A model generated the notes under the pieces. It had not been told where the DNA came from. It searched no databases and saw only the letters and a program-made list of their open reading frames with translations. The position numbers and the translations under genes are program-made. Positions 10,075-21,117 of a stretch of DNA of 64,000 nt are shown here, in pieces (within the stretch, counting starts at the first letter, position 1; each line of letters begins with the position of its first letter). The stretch spans positions 123,295,894 to 123,359,893 of the forward strand of contig OX336388.2 of assembly GCA_946902985.2 (NCBI GenBank), given 5' to 3'. Source of the DNA: Meconema thalassinum (Eukaryota > Arthropoda > Insecta > Orthoptera > Tettigoniidae).

Positions 10075-10745
10075 AGGCTAGTCCACATCAAAGTTAATGA
10101 ACAATGTTAATGAACAATATTCATGAACAATGTTAATGAAAACATTTCTCAACATGTTTACTAAACATTTGTTAACAAACTTCTTCAACATTAAATGAAC
10201 CGTTTGTGAGGTTATAATGGATAGGGTCAGGAAGAAGAAAGTAATTAGACCTACAGCTTCCATTATTTTAGTGTGTACAATTAGAGAAAAGCGCAGACGC
10301 AAGGTGTGGCAAAGAAAAATAATGGAAAGGCGTTTAGAATTAAGTTTGGAGAGAACACTTATGTATTAATTCATAATGCAGCAGACTTTCAAAACTTTCT
10401 GAGAATGTCTCCATATGACTTTCAGTTCTTGTTGACAGTAATTGGGCCTGAAATTGCACGATATGACACAAATTATCGGCAAGCCATCTCCATTAATGAC
10501 AGGCTAGGTATAACTTTAAGATTCCTAGCAACTGGTGACTCCTACACTTCACTTATGTACTTGTCTAGAGTATCAAAACCAGCAATTTCAGTTATGGTGC
10601 CTTAATTGCGTCTTTGCGCATGCGCGAACCAAAATGTTAACGAAAACACGAAAAGTTAATGAAAAGTTTCATTCACAAAAGTTAAAGAGATTTTGTTCAT
10701 GAACATGATCGAAAAGTTAACAAACACGCTATTTTGGTTATGAAC
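10075..10745 (+). mobile_element. PIF/Harbinger transposon remnant
   Basis: The left end AGGCTAGTCCAC follows TAA, compatible with a 3-bp Harbinger target. Subterminal sequence is full of GTTAATGAACA words on both sides (also around 10630-10740). The middle encodes the start of a Harbinger transposase. The expected right terminus is not seen, so the element is truncated or diverged there. Confidence 0.6.
10218..10605 (+). pseudogene. Harbinger transposase N-terminal part, frameshifted
   Basis: From ATG 10218 one frame gives MDRVRKKK...KRRRKVWQRK. The conserved continuation FQNFLRMSPYDFQFLLTVIG, then RLGITLRFLATGDSYTSL and SRVSKPAISVMVP, is in the next frame (10306-10605). A frame change near 10330 splits the gene. 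F-x-NFLRMSP and TLRFLATGDSY are hallmarks of PIF/Harbinger nucleases. The protein stops at VP, before the DDE residues, so the nuclease domain is missing. Confidence 0.75.
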
Positions 10746-10879
10746 AGTCAAGAATGTTACGAGAATGGAAGGAGAAAGAAAAGTAAAAGAAATACATGGA
10801 ATGTGAGTTGAGGGAGAATAGGATTGAGAGATTGGGACAGAAAAGGGGCAAAACTGTTGTGGAAATGAAGAGAATGTAC

Positions 10880-11100
10880 CGGCAGCGGTGGCCGAGAGTG
10901 CTAACGCGCTTCCTCATGGGTTCGAATCCCACCTCGGCCGTCCTGAAAATGGTTTTCGTGGTTTCCCATTTTCACCACCAGGCAAATGCCGGGACGGTTC
11001 CTTTCTTTAGGTCCACGGCCGAATTCCTTCCCATATCCCTTCCCTGACCCGTCCTGAAAAGAAAAAGTACATGGTCATTGGCTGCATTAATAAAATTATT
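10880..11100 (+). mobile_element. tRNA-derived SINE with perfect 17-bp target duplication
   Basis: AAATGAAGAGAATGTAC stands at both 10863-10879 and 11101-11117. Between them is a 221-bp SINE: tRNA-like head with GGTGGCCGAGAGTGCTAAC (A box) and GGGTTCGAATCCC (B box), a body with GTGGTTTCCCATTTTCACC, and an AT-rich 3' end. The perfect duplication implies a fairly recent insertion by a LINE-type machinery. A more decayed copy with the same GTGGTTTCCCA body is at 52240-52450. Confidence 0.92.
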
Positions 11101-11185
11101 AAATGAAGAGAATGTACAGAAATAGAGCGGCATGTCAGAAATGGCTCAAACGAGGCTACCCCGACGCTTGAAGGCATAAGGGAAT

Positions 11186-11600
11186 TGAATAATAATAATA
11201 ATAATAATAAGTATTAGTGGGTGTTATCTGTAATTCAGGTAAGGACTGCATACATTGGATTTTCAAGTAGGTCCAACTTTTGCTACCAAACACCACCGTC
11301 AACGACCAGCTAGTTCTGCACTTTTTTTTAGTAGATGCCACCGCAGTCAGCTCTTGGCGACGGATGTTGGAACCTAAGAGCGTTACTCAAAGATAAAGGT
11401 GTAATTAGTGGAAGGTTCCTTATCATGCCATAAATTTATGACATGGGACCGCCGGCTTTACTTCCCCTCCGAAGGAAGGCATACTGAGGGATTTCTTTTT
11501 TAACGCTCTTAAAACATCTGACGACTTCGGCCGGGTTTGAACCCGCGACCTTGGGCATAGAAGCTCAGCATGCTGCCTACTACGCTGCCGAAGCCGCATC
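11186..11600 (-). mobile_element. tRNA-derived SINE, second copy of the 6.0-6.5 kb family
   Basis: On the minus strand the head near 11600-11530 has CGGGTTCAAACCCG as B box. The body matches the copy at 6034-6546 (CCACCGCAGTCAGCTC, GGAACCTAAG, TGCCATAAAT and so on). The tail is an (ATT)n run at about 11188-11210, so its 3' end differs from the first copy. Confidence 0.75.
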
Positions 11601-11639
11601 AATTCAATTGTTTTGGCGTTATAATTCAGCATGCTGAAA

Positions 11640-13320
11640 AATCTCATACTCGCGCGAGCTTAGAACGCGCGTTTACATATCTTCTATTAGGCATTATAGG
11701 TATTTGTTGACTGTTTAGTTCTTAATGCGATTATATTGGACATTTGTTAGGGTCCGCGTCCCTTTGAGTAGGCCAGTCCCCACTCTGCGCATACATGGGA
11801 GCAAGGATCATGTAATATAAGAGATTCGTCACTTTTGGTTATAGAATTTCCGAGAGAGAGCACCGCCTGAGGCTATGTGCTGCTCTACCAAGTCTGGCAA
11901 CATAAAAATAAAGAGCCATATGAATGTTGCCGTTATTACACGTAATTGAACAGTATGTTCTGCGATGAGTTATTGATTATTGATGAAAATAACACAAACA
12001 TAACTGACCCTTTCACTAGGCGCTGAAATATACGTCCAGACAGGAAAATAATACATTTTGATATACTGTATATCAATGTTGGCAATAGACTTGTCACGAA
12101 GGACACAGTAATGCCGTTCTAGAGCTTAATTCACCTTTAGGCTAATTAAACATTGCTCTCCTACTCTACAGAATTGTTGGGATATTCGATGAATATAAAG
12201 AAAACTGTCCAAATGCACACACTATATTGCCATAACCTCACTTTTTGCCTAGCATGCCGGCTGCCACCCACCCCTCCCCGTAGCCCTAAAGCACAAATTT
12301 TATTATTGCAATGCAAAGGAGAATGGGTAAGAAAACAAACTAGAGATGAAATGCACACATTTATTCTCTATATATTTTCATTCGAGAGTAATCCATATTG
12401 CCCACTGGTTTTGCACATTGTCAACACCAGGAAGTTGAAAATTGCCGTATTGTTCTTACTATCATTATAATTCTTACATCCCGGTGCTTGGCAATTCTTC
12501 CTCCCTTGCAAGGGCATGATTGACTCTCAATTCAATTCAAATAAATAATCAAAATACCGAACAAATCAAAACAACCAACAACACCACGAGGAAAATCAAT
12601 CAAAACAGACTATTCTCGCTTCCGCCAGTCGGTTTGATGTGAGCGTTCATGAGTGCCAACTAGGGAACCTTAGTGCTAAAATTAATTCTTCATTGGTTGG
12701 CAGAACATCCAGAGCAGAGCTTTACCCCGACCCACGCGCTCCCTATGATCTGTCATCCCCCTGCGTGGGAGCATTTCCTCGGGATCGAGGCGCTTCCCCT
12801 CCCCTTCTCTATCATCTGTGTGCGTGGTAAGTGGTGGTTACACCCGGCGCCTAGCAAACATGATCTTTCTGTCTAAAGATATGGTAAGAGGGAAATTGAA
12901 ATGATCAGAAATGAAAGCTACTAACTGAATGAGCGTCTGCTGAATGAGTTTTCAGGTAGGATTTTCTTTATACAAACAAAATAAAGTGTGTTGGCATGCA
13001 TGAGGAATTGATTTTCAAATCTTTATCATCTGCTCGAGACCAACCTAAGTCATCCTGGAAGTGGTTTACCCTGGTATCCCTCTTCTATTCCAGATAAAAT
13101 GCTGTGATGTTTCGAAATTTAAGACCACTGCCACCTCCTTAACACTCCTACCTTCAGTTACAAATACACAAACTACTACCGACAAGGAATCAGTATTATG
13201 TGTTAATTTCGAACTAAACAGTTATTGTTTTATTCTGCATCTTCTTCTACTTCTTCTTCTTCATTCTAAAACACAATAGTTTTCCTTCAACCCAAAAATA
13301 TTCTACTCCTTACAAATTTC
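11640..13320. other. No gene recognised
   Basis: About 1.7 kb without a credible coding region. Short open frames on both strands show no family motifs. A TTCTTCTACTTCTTCTTCTT pyrimidine run lies near 13240. Confidence 0.5.
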
Positions 13321-13329
13321 GGTTAAGCC

Positions 13330-13670
13330 CCTGGTAGCCATGCTTCCCTTTACACCATCCAACCATCCATCTTTCTTTGGGTTTACCCCAGTAGACCTTT
13401 CTTTATCTACATAATTTCTCAGATTCTCGTATTTCTAATTTTATCCAATCTTGACTTTCTTGCTGCCCTCCTCCAAGAATCCATCTCTGTTACTATTAGT
13501 TTGTTTGTTTGTTTGCTGTCTGTATAACATCCAAGTTTCTGCTCCATATAACAAAATACTTTGTACCAATGAACTCTAAATACGTTTCTTAGTTTTGTTT
13601 AAAATATTTCTGCTCCATAAAATGGAATTTAATGCTCCAATTGTTCTGCTAGCCTCACTTTGTTTTGTTT
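13330..13670 (-). pseudogene. Degraded LINE ORF2 C-terminal region
   Basis: In broken minus-strand frames I can read a stretch like VIWSRNLDVIQT, corresponding to the YGAETW segment after the reverse transcriptase, and RRAARKSRLDKIRN, corresponding to the LDRIRN segment. Stops and frame changes are frequent. Reverse-transcriptase core motifs are not visible. The clade cannot be told. Confidence 0.45.
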
Positions 13671-13689
13671 CCAATAATAAATAAATGAA

Positions 13690-14050
13690 ACACATTGAAT
13701 CAAACTATCTTAGGTGAGTGTTATTTTAAACTACAGACGGACACAATCGATATAGTTAATTGTTGATTTGGCATCAGCGCTTTCTTATCGTGCTCTCACT
13801 CTCTCCCCCACCCGCCACTTGCTTTCCCCCTCCTCCCTCACGCCGACAGCGCCCCCACACAGGGCTTCATTTGAACTTACCGAGCAATATGTAATTTAGC
13901 ACATATATCAAGTACACTAGTAATGATGGACGGCAATTTCAATTGGTATTGTCCCCTGGAATTCCTGAAAAGGTATGAAAATCATATTGAAGTGGAAGTG
14001 TAAAAGTGAGATTCTCATCTCCTTCACTGTTATTTAGGAAGCCAAATAAA
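13690..14050. other. No gene recognised
   Basis: Includes a pyrimidine-rich stretch (13790-13860) but no recognisable coding region or repeat. Confidence 0.5.
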
Positions 14051-14055
14051 CAGTG

Positions 14056-14490
14056 ATGGACAAAGCAAGGTGGATATAAAACATATGTTAGCCCAGGCAA
14101 GGAAAGCATTTCTACAGAAAAGTAATCTGTTGACATGGAATATAGATTTAGGTATTAGGAAGTCATTTTTGAAAGCACTTTTTCTGGAGTGTGGCGCTCT
14201 ATAGAAGTGAAACGTGACTATTGATGCAGCAGAAAAGAGGATTATTGAACCGTTTGAAATGTGGTATTACAGGAGAATGATGAAGATCAGATGGGTGGAT
14301 AGGGTTACAAATGAAGAGGTATTAAGATGGTTGGGAGAGGAGGGATATTTGTGGCGACTGATAATGAAGAGAAGAGATAGCTTGGTAGGGCACATACTAA
14401 GACACCCAGGAATAGCAGAGTTAGTTATGGAAGGAAGGGTTGAGGACAAGAACTGTAGGGGTAGATCAAGGTTCGGATGTAGGGTGTGGT
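14056..14490 (+). pseudogene. LINE ORF2 C-terminal remnant
   Basis: The translation carries DIKHMLAQARKAF, a TAG where a YGAETW-type segment should run (near 14203), then FEMWYYRRMMKIRWVDRVTN, LVGHILRHPG and a GRSRF end. WYRRM-x-I-x-W and GHILRH are typical of the C-terminus of insect non-LTR retrotransposon ORF2. The copy is 5'-truncated and broken by at least one stop. Confidence 0.7.
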
Positions 14491-14589
14491 AGCTATGTAG
14501 AGATGAAACTCTTATGTCAGGACAGGGAAACAGGGACAGCTGCATCAAAACACTGAACAACAAAACAACAACACAATTAATGTCGTAGA

Positions 14590-14705
14590 AAACTCCGGAG
14601 AAAACTACTCGCTCAGGTTTGTCATTGTCAGTGCTTGAATTCGAACCCTCGCTCACCGGACTTTCAGTCTTGGAGCGTGATTTAAACGCTCGGCTATGCT
14701 GAGAG
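14590..14705 (-). mobile_element. tRNA-like SINE head
   Basis: On the minus strand: AGCATAGCCGAGCGTTTAA (A-box-like), GAAAGTCCGGTGAGCGAGGG, then GTTCGAATTC (B box). The leucine/serine-like layout has no foldable intact acceptor stem that I can see, so it is called a decayed SINE head and not a tRNA gene. The body is unclear. Confidence 0.45.
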
Positions 14706-14995
14706 CTTCAAAATGTTGCGTCGTCGCTATGTCGAGTGGTTTTCGCCCGAGACTGTGGGCCGTAAGAAGAAGGAAGATAGTCCTGCCATGTCTAATAATG
14801 ACCACAGTCTTATTGTGCACTTACGCTGGTTTTTGCATCTGTATAATTTTAGAATGCAATTAGTATACGTATATCTTGCGTTGTTATTTAGCCGAAACCA
14901 TAATCTGTTGCTATTATCACATTACGATCATCTACATCCCGTGAAATTAAGGTTAAAACCCACGAGTCTTAATTTAACGCAGCATGCTTATTACT

Positions 14996-16580
14996 GGGGA
15001 TATACTCTGGCTGCAGAAGAACGCAAAGTTCTTGAAGAGAAACTGCTGGAGTGGAATACGAGGCTGGCTGAGAATGGACTGAAGCTGAATGTCCAGAAAA
15101 CCGTGTATATGGAGTGGGGGTCACCGACGCCTGGCACCATCCTTGTAGGTAGTCAAGATCTTCGAAGAGTCGACCAATTCAGGTATCTTGGCTCCTTGAC
15201 TCGTTCATATGGTGACACCCTCTCTGATGCCCGAGCTCGTGTGAGTGCCAGTTGGTTAAAATGGAGGGAGGTAACTGGAGTCCTCTTTGACCGCGAGATA
15301 CCCACCTATCATAAGGCCAAGATATACAAGACCGTCGTGCGCCCAGTCGCCCTCTACGGTTCTGAATGCTGGCCGGCCTCTGTTAAACACGAGCAAGCCC
15401 TGCATGTTATTGAGATGCGCATGCTTCGTTAGGTGCTTGGTCTGACGCGACTTGACCATATCAAGAATTGCGATGTCCGAGGGAGGATGGGAGTTGCCCC
15501 CCCTACAGGATAAAATGCGGGAGGCTCGTCTACGCTGCACAGTGGGTCAAAATTGAAATCTAGGGGGCCAAAATTATTTTTACGTTTTAATCATGAATTT
15601 AGAGTGAAAGCAACGTATATAATTTGTTTACTTCATAATAAACATCAGGTAAGACGTTTTTAAGCTACGTCTACACATTCAAGAAATTGTCTATGACTAG
15701 GAATTGGATGCAGCGTTCAGTTATCTCTTCAGAACAATTTTATACCCCTAATTTACTTTTAACAAAGTCACAAAGTTCCACTTTTGACATAATCGTCGAA
15801 CCCAGTGCTTCAAACAGTTGTAAACGTGTGAGAACTGGTTGCGTGGCATCTTCTAAAACGTAAAATAACTAACGAAGTAAGTTGCAAAAAGATGCAAAAA
15901 ATCTTATAACAGGCGTAAACTACAAGACTTTATCTACATTTTAACATTAAGTAGAAAGTGACGCAGATACTAAAAATCTAAGTGAAAATATAATTTTAAA
16001 AATAATAGTTAAATATTATATAATGCAAATATAGCTAAAATTACGTAACAATTACGCCCATTAATAACTGAAACTCGTTACAAAGATCATACCTTCAGCT
16101 GCATGTTCCATCTTAAAGCATCACACTAACCACAAAGACAAAACCACAGCCACTTACATTCTCCCTCCAATTCAGACTGCTCGAACAGTGGTGACAGATT
16201 TACACTAAGATGCGTTTATATCCCAGAATAGTGAGCGCAATTATATGAGAATGCTGTAGAAGTAATACATTTCGATTTTTTCATTATGAAAATAAATAAT
16301 TTTTTCTTCCTAGATTTCGATTTTGACCCACTGTGCGATGGTACGGCCACGTCATACGTAGTCACGAATAATCAGTGGCTAAAACTGCCTTGTGCCTCAA
16401 ACCGGATGGTAAACGTCCTCGTGGGCGACCTAAGAAGAGGTGGCTTGATTGCCTTAGAGAAGACATGCGACAAGTTAATCTGTGTCGGCATGATGCCCTT
16501 GACCGACAGAAATGGAGATTGGGATGTAAAGTTAGCGGACCCTGCTCCAAAGCGGGACAAACGCTAGGAAGATGATGATA
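14996..16580 (+). pseudogene. LINE ORF2: end of RT and C-terminal domain, split by an insertion
   Basis: The readable frame starts near 14998 in the region where the YADD motif would be, and continues as LAAEERKVLEEKLLEWNTRL, GLKLNVQKT, QFRYLGSL, KIYKTVVRPVALYGSECW and EMRMLR. A TAG at 15430 replaces the Trp expected after MLR, and LGLTRLDHIKN continues beyond. At 15538 a Transib-like element interrupts it. After 16335 the frame resumes with RWYGHVIR, then KRPRGRPKKRWLDCL and a stop near 16568. The order matches RTE-like ORF2 C-termini. Extra frame breaks occur near 15505. Confidence 0.8.
15538..16335. mobile_element. Transib-like non-autonomous transposon (798 bp) with RSS-like ends
   Basis: The ends are CACAGTGGGTCAAAATTGAA... 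and the reverse complement of ...TTCGATTTTGACCCACTGTG, a 27-bp inverted repeat with one mismatch. The flanks CGCTG (15533-15537) and CGATG (16336-16340) form a 5-bp target duplication with one mismatch, and LINE coding resumes in the right context after removal. A CACxxTG terminus plus 5-bp duplication is the Transib signature. The heptamer CACAGTG is identical to the V(D)J recombination signal heptamer. The interior is AT-rich without a transposase frame. Confidence 0.75.
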
Positions 16581-16742
16581 CTCTGAATAAATAATCCCTC
16601 TCGGCACGCCGGAAGGCGGAGGTATGTTTTACCAGGCAAAGAAAATGTTCGAATTCAGTAACTTTGCCAATATTGTTGTGTACCTACAAACGTTCCACAT
16701 GTTCAGCATCATCATCATCAAATATCTTATTTCAGTCGTATA

Positions 16743-17551
16743 TAAGGTGCGTTCACAAAGTAACGGGCCGGAGTCTGGAATGCGCAAACCGGTGATGACA
16801 TGGGCTAATCGTGGCGTGTGTAATGAGGTGTGGTTCCGACCAGGGCGTGGAAGGTCATAGCCCGTCGATAGAGGGCACGCGTGCACGTCACGTGACGATA
16901 AAAGCGAGCAGCAGCATGCATCAATCGTCCAACGTTGCCGGTCGCATTGCAAACATTGACATGGAGGCGTCAACCGAAGAGCAAAGAGCTGTTGTTCGAT
17001 TTCTGACAGCGGAAGGAGTAGGGGGAACGGACATTCGTCGCCAAATGTCACAAGTGTACGGCGAACACTGCATGTCCCTTGCAAGGGTCAAGGCGTGGCA
17101 CAAGCGCTTCAGGGAAGGACGGATGTCGTTAGCCGATGATGCCCGGTCTGGGGCACCCCACGCTGGTTGATGCACTCATTACCCAGGACCGCCGAGTGAC
17201 AGTGAACGCCATAGCCGCCGTGGTCGGATTGAGCGTCGGAAGTGTGCACACCATCATGAAGGAACGACTGCACTTGGCGGAAAGTGTGTGCCCAATGGGT
17301 GCCCCACTGTCTTCAACCACACCAGGAAGCATGTCGAATGGCCTACTGTCTTGGTCTTGGTTGGACGATTGATGCATGCTGCTGCTCGCTTTGTATAGTC
17401 ACGTGACGTGCACGCGTGCCCTCTAGCGACGGGCTATGACCTTCCACGCTCTGGTCGGAACCACACCTCGTTACACACGCCATGATTAGCCGATGTCGTC
17501 ACCGGTTTGCGCATAACAGCTTCCGGCTCGTTACTTTTTGAACGCACCTTA
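16743..17551 (+). mobile_element. Mariner element with about 190-bp terminal inverted repeats, internally deleted
   Basis: The left arm (16743-16932) begins TAAGGTGCGTTCACAAAGTA. The right arm (17360-17551) is its near-perfect reverse complement, ending TTTTTGAACGCACCTTA. TA lies at 16741-16742 and 17552-17553. The arms contain GCACGCGTGCAC/GTCACGTGAC self-complementary stretches. The interior carries the start of a mariner transposase only, so it cannot mobilise itself. Arms of this length are unusual for mariner, where about 30 bp is common. Confidence 0.88.
16961..17372 (+). pseudogene. Mariner transposase, DNA-binding part only
   Basis: ATG 16961 opens MEASTEEQRAVVRFLTAEG, then QVYGEHCMSLARVKAWHKRF and DDARSGAPH. 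A one-base frame slip near 17160 moves the reading to LVDALITQDRRVTVNAIAAV, GLSVGSVHTIMKERL. These are the two helix-turn-helix motifs and linker of mariner transposases. After about 130 residues the sequence drops into unrelated frame and stops. All three catalytic Asp residues are missing. Confidence 0.85.
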
Positions 17552-17617
17552 TAGATCCCTCCTGCGGCGCTCACAAGCGACCGATCGTGACAAATGAACA
17601 TTCAAATGAAAGAGAAT

Positions 17618-18095
17618 AGACATTAGCAGTGACGAATTGCACTTGAATTCCATAAGTAGCTATAATTTATTTAAAATAATTACTTTAAAAAACTGTACGA
17701 AGTGTGCGATTTGCAGATACTGTTGCTGCAGGAAGATACGCTCCATAATTGCTGTCCACTTCGCATTTTGGCCGCTGTGACGCCTGTTTCATGTCATTTT
17801 AACATTCTTAGGTCTTTCCTTTATCATTTTGCATGGCTTTCAGAAACAGTAATTTAAAGGAATGAATACTCAAATCGTATAATTTCATAAATATCGAATA
17901 ACCGGTGAGTGTTACGGCTAAGCTGTCAATCAATGGACTCAGCACACAAATGACATTAGCAGTGACGAATTGCACTCTAATTTCATAAATATCAATTTTT
18001 GTAAGAAGTGTGCGATTTGCAAATACTGTTGCTGTGGGAAAATACGCGACATCATTGCTGTTCAGTTCGCATTTTGGCAGTGGGGACGCCTGAAA
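17618..18095. repeat. Imperfect tandem duplication, about 330-bp spacing
   Basis: ATTAGCAGTGACGAATTGCA...GTGTGCGATTTGCA...TACTGTTGCTG...TTCGCATTTTGGC...GACGCCTG occurs at 17618-17800 and again at 17952-18090. The copies differ by substitutions and small gaps. Function unknown. Confidence 0.8.
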
Positions 18096-18173
18096 CGTAA
18101 ATAGTGTTCTATAATCATTTGGTTCAAATAAAAACATAACAACCTTTCTCCTTAAGTCTCTTATTATAAACCT

Positions 18174-19704
18174 ACTAGCAGTAGTGCCCGGCTTCGCCCG
18201 GTGGATTTATTTGTTTTATGGATGATAATGAATACTACTACAGAACTGGCACATGATACTTAAACTAACTGAAAACAATATTTTAACAAGAAGTTCCGTG
18301 ACGAACTAAAGATCCTACTTTTCTTAAAATTTAAGATTCATGCCAATGATTAATCTAAATGGATCTATCTAGAATAATGACGAAATTAAGTTGGTAATAT
18401 CGAAATTTCTAATTAGTTCGAAATACTGTATACCTGGCATAATGTAGCCTAATAGAGAACTACAGTTGGCAGCCCTGGTGACTGAGTATATTCTTAGTTC
18501 CATCTCTTAAGGTAGAGAATACAAAATTTGGTTGAAATCCAATGGATAGCATGGACGTTCCATGCAGTTAAACATTTCATCTAAAAGCGCGCGTAAAATC
18601 ATGTTGGCATCAATGACATACATGTATTGGTCAGAAATAATCTGAAATAATATGATCTATTGTTGTGTCAATTTAGAATGAAATCCATTAGTTAGTAGAG
18701 AAGTTACATGCATTTTAAAATTGGACCTATCAACAGGCTTAGAATCATGTTGGCAGCACTGGCGTAGGCCTATATTAGTTACTCCAAATTAATCAAGAAT
18801 GCCAGATACTATACGTGCGCAAAGTTTAGAGCTATTGGCTTGCATACTTTCTGATATATTGATATTAGGGTAACAAAAATAGAGACAGTATTTATTAACA
18901 GTTGGCAGCCCTGGTTGCTCCTAAATATACGCATAGTCATATCTGTTAAGGTACACATAACACACACGAAATTTGGTTGAAATCCAAATGATAGTATAGA
19001 AGTTACGTGTATTTAAAGTTGCACCTCTCAGCAGGCTTAGAATCATGTTGGTAGCACTGACGTATAACTCCAAATTAATATAGAATGTCAGGTACTATGC
19101 GTGTGCATAGTTTGAAGCTGTCTGCTTGCATACTTTCTGATATATTGGTATTTGGATAAAAACAATAGGGAGTGCATTTATTAACAGTTGGCAGCCCTGG
19201 TGGTTCTTAAGAATATGCTCATTCATTATCTGTGTATGTACACACAGTACATACGAAATTTGGTCGAATTCCAATTAATAGTGTAGAAGTTATATGCATT
19301 TAAAAATTGGACCTATCAGCAAGCTTATCATCATTTTGGCAACACTGCCATGTATGGCCTCCTGGAAATTAAACTGCAATATTATTATCTACACGTGTGC
19401 CAATTTTGAAAGAGCTCCCATTCGTACCTTCCAAGATATCCAACATGGAGCTCAAATTTCAATTGCGATTTTTCAGCAGTTGGTAGCACTGACATCATTT
19501 TCAAATATGGCCGTGAGCTATTCAGGTATAGATCTTTACTCCTACCAAATTTTGTTTCGATTGCTCCAGCCGTTTAGGAGTTGATAGGGGGGGGGGGGGA
19601 CACACACACAGCCAGACAGACCGACAGACAGACAGACAGACATTTGCCCGATCTCATAAGTCTACTTTTTCCTCATTTTTGCAAAATGTGAAAAGTAGGC
19701 TAAA
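18174..19704 (+). mobile_element. Hairpin-tailed repeat family E, copy 1
   Basis: It begins near GTAGTGCCCGGCTTCGCCCGG (18181) and ends in a hairpin at 19659-19701 (AGTCTACTTTTTCCTCA... pairing with ...TGAAAAGTAGGCT) followed by AAA. Inside, CAGTTGGCAGCCCTGG recurs at 18463, 18899 and 19185, showing near-tandem sub-units. The 3' module has GCTCCAGCCGTTTAGGAGTT, a G run, ACAC repeats and GACA repeats before the hairpin. No coding region is recognised. An inverted, 5'-truncated copy is at 22127-23218. Confidence 0.7.
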
Positions 19705-19717
19705 AATATATCTTTTT

Positions 19718-19739
19718 GTGGTGGTGGTGGTGGTGGTGG

Positions 19740-19770
<31 letters not shown>

Positions 19771-19803
19771 GGTGGTGGTGGTGGTGGTGGTGATGGTGGT
19801 GGA
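19718..19803. repeat. (GGT)n microsatellite
   Basis: About 28 GGT/TGG triplets with two interruptions, just after the hairpin of family E copy 1. His- or Thr-rich open frames across it are artefacts of the repeat. Confidence 0.97.
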
Positions 19804-20510
19804 GTAGTGGGGGTGATAAATAGTACAGTATAATGGACGTAACATTCAGGTCATTTTCCCGTAATGATAATAATAATGAATAGGGAAACGGCTGTTTACT
19901 AACTACAGCACTGACACATGTCATTTACAAACAAATTAAAAAAAAAATAGAAAGAGGAGTAAGTGAAATAAAAGACACTGCCTAGGGCCTATATCTCATT
20001 GTCTGTTAGAAATGTAGAGACCAATAGTATCGTTTTTTGTCGCATAGCGCCGTAGGAAAATAATCAGAACTCTTTGGAAAACTTCGGCTGTCCCGAGCTA
20101 CTGAGGTAGCAATAGTATCATTTATCCCCACAGAGCGCTTAACGATAAGTTTCGGAATAAATGATGGTAAATTTGAAAGCACCACGCTTATTGCAGCTGA
20201 TAACCTCAATGTATTGCACCAACACCATTGCACTTATACAGAGGCAAACTATTTTCATGATGATAACTGTTTAAAGGGGCCTAAGAATTTTTTTGCACTA
20301 ATTACCCCCCGTGACTGCAATTTATAAACAGCGCAAGGTGCAACGATTTTCGCAATTCTGCACAAGAAACTGGTAGGGGTGACGTGATGCAGCCCGAACT
20401 GCCCGTCAACAATAGACTTATAAAAATACTCTTACAGTTACACTACTACGGACATGAATGGTTCTAGGGCCTTAATACGTGGTTTTCAAGTTCATTTTGT
20501 CTGTTATTCT
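19804..20510. other. No gene recognised
   Basis: No coding region or RNA gene that I can support. Some AT-rich stretches. Confidence 0.5.
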
Positions 20511-20840
20511 AAATGTAGGGAATGGGGAGCGTTGTCCAAAATATCAAGTGGACAGTGTTACCAGCTGGGTTTCAAAGTGTATGTAAAATTTGGTGCAATT
20601 AGGAGAAACGGTGTAGATTTGTGATGAAGGGCCTAAATGCAGGGAATGGAGTGGTCTATCCAAAATTTGAAGTGGACAGTGTCACCCGCAGGGTTCCAAA
20701 GGGTAAGTATACAAAATGTGGTTCAGATAGGTGAAACGGTGTAGATTTGTGCCAAAGGACCTAAATGCAGGAAATGAAGTGGTCTGTCCAAAATTTCATA
20801 CAGACAGTGTTACTCGCAGGGTTCCAAAGGATAAGAGTAG
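20511..20840. repeat. Tandem repeat, about 125-bp unit, three copies
   Basis: TAAATGYAGGRAATGRAGWG...TCCAAAAT...GTGGACAGTGT...GGGTTYCAAAG recurs at about 20512, 20634 and 20761. Divergence is moderate. Confidence 0.75.
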
Positions 20841-20865
20841 GAATAAAAGAGCGGTTCTGGCGCAG

Positions 20866-20985
20866 GGGCTAATGGGCAAGATGGCCGCCGCGCGCAACCA
20901 GCCCTATGTTATTCTTATGGAGGGGTCATTTAGAGCTGGCGCAGTGGCTAATGGGCAAAATGGCCGCCACGCCCTGAGACCGTGA
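20866..20985. repeat. Short duplicated segment
   Basis: A segment reading GGCGCAGGGGCTAATGGGCA then AGATGGCCGCC recurs about 75 bp downstream with a few changes. No function inferred. Confidence 0.6.
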
Positions 20986-21117
20986 ATGACGTCACAGGGA
21001 GAGGTCGGCCGTGTAGTTGCTAAATGGAATATTTATTATTATTATTATTATTAGGTAATTATTAATTGATCATGTGCAATCCAGACCAGCTTTATATTGC
21101 CAACCACTTCGTGTAGT

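Noticed and set aside
18174..19704. Helitron
   Set aside because: A 3' hairpin is present, but there is no CTRR end placed after it, no TC start, and the copies are truncated at the 5' side, which fits retrotransposition better.
19654..19924. Poly-His / poly-Thr frames
   Set aside because: Translation of the (GGT)n microsatellite.
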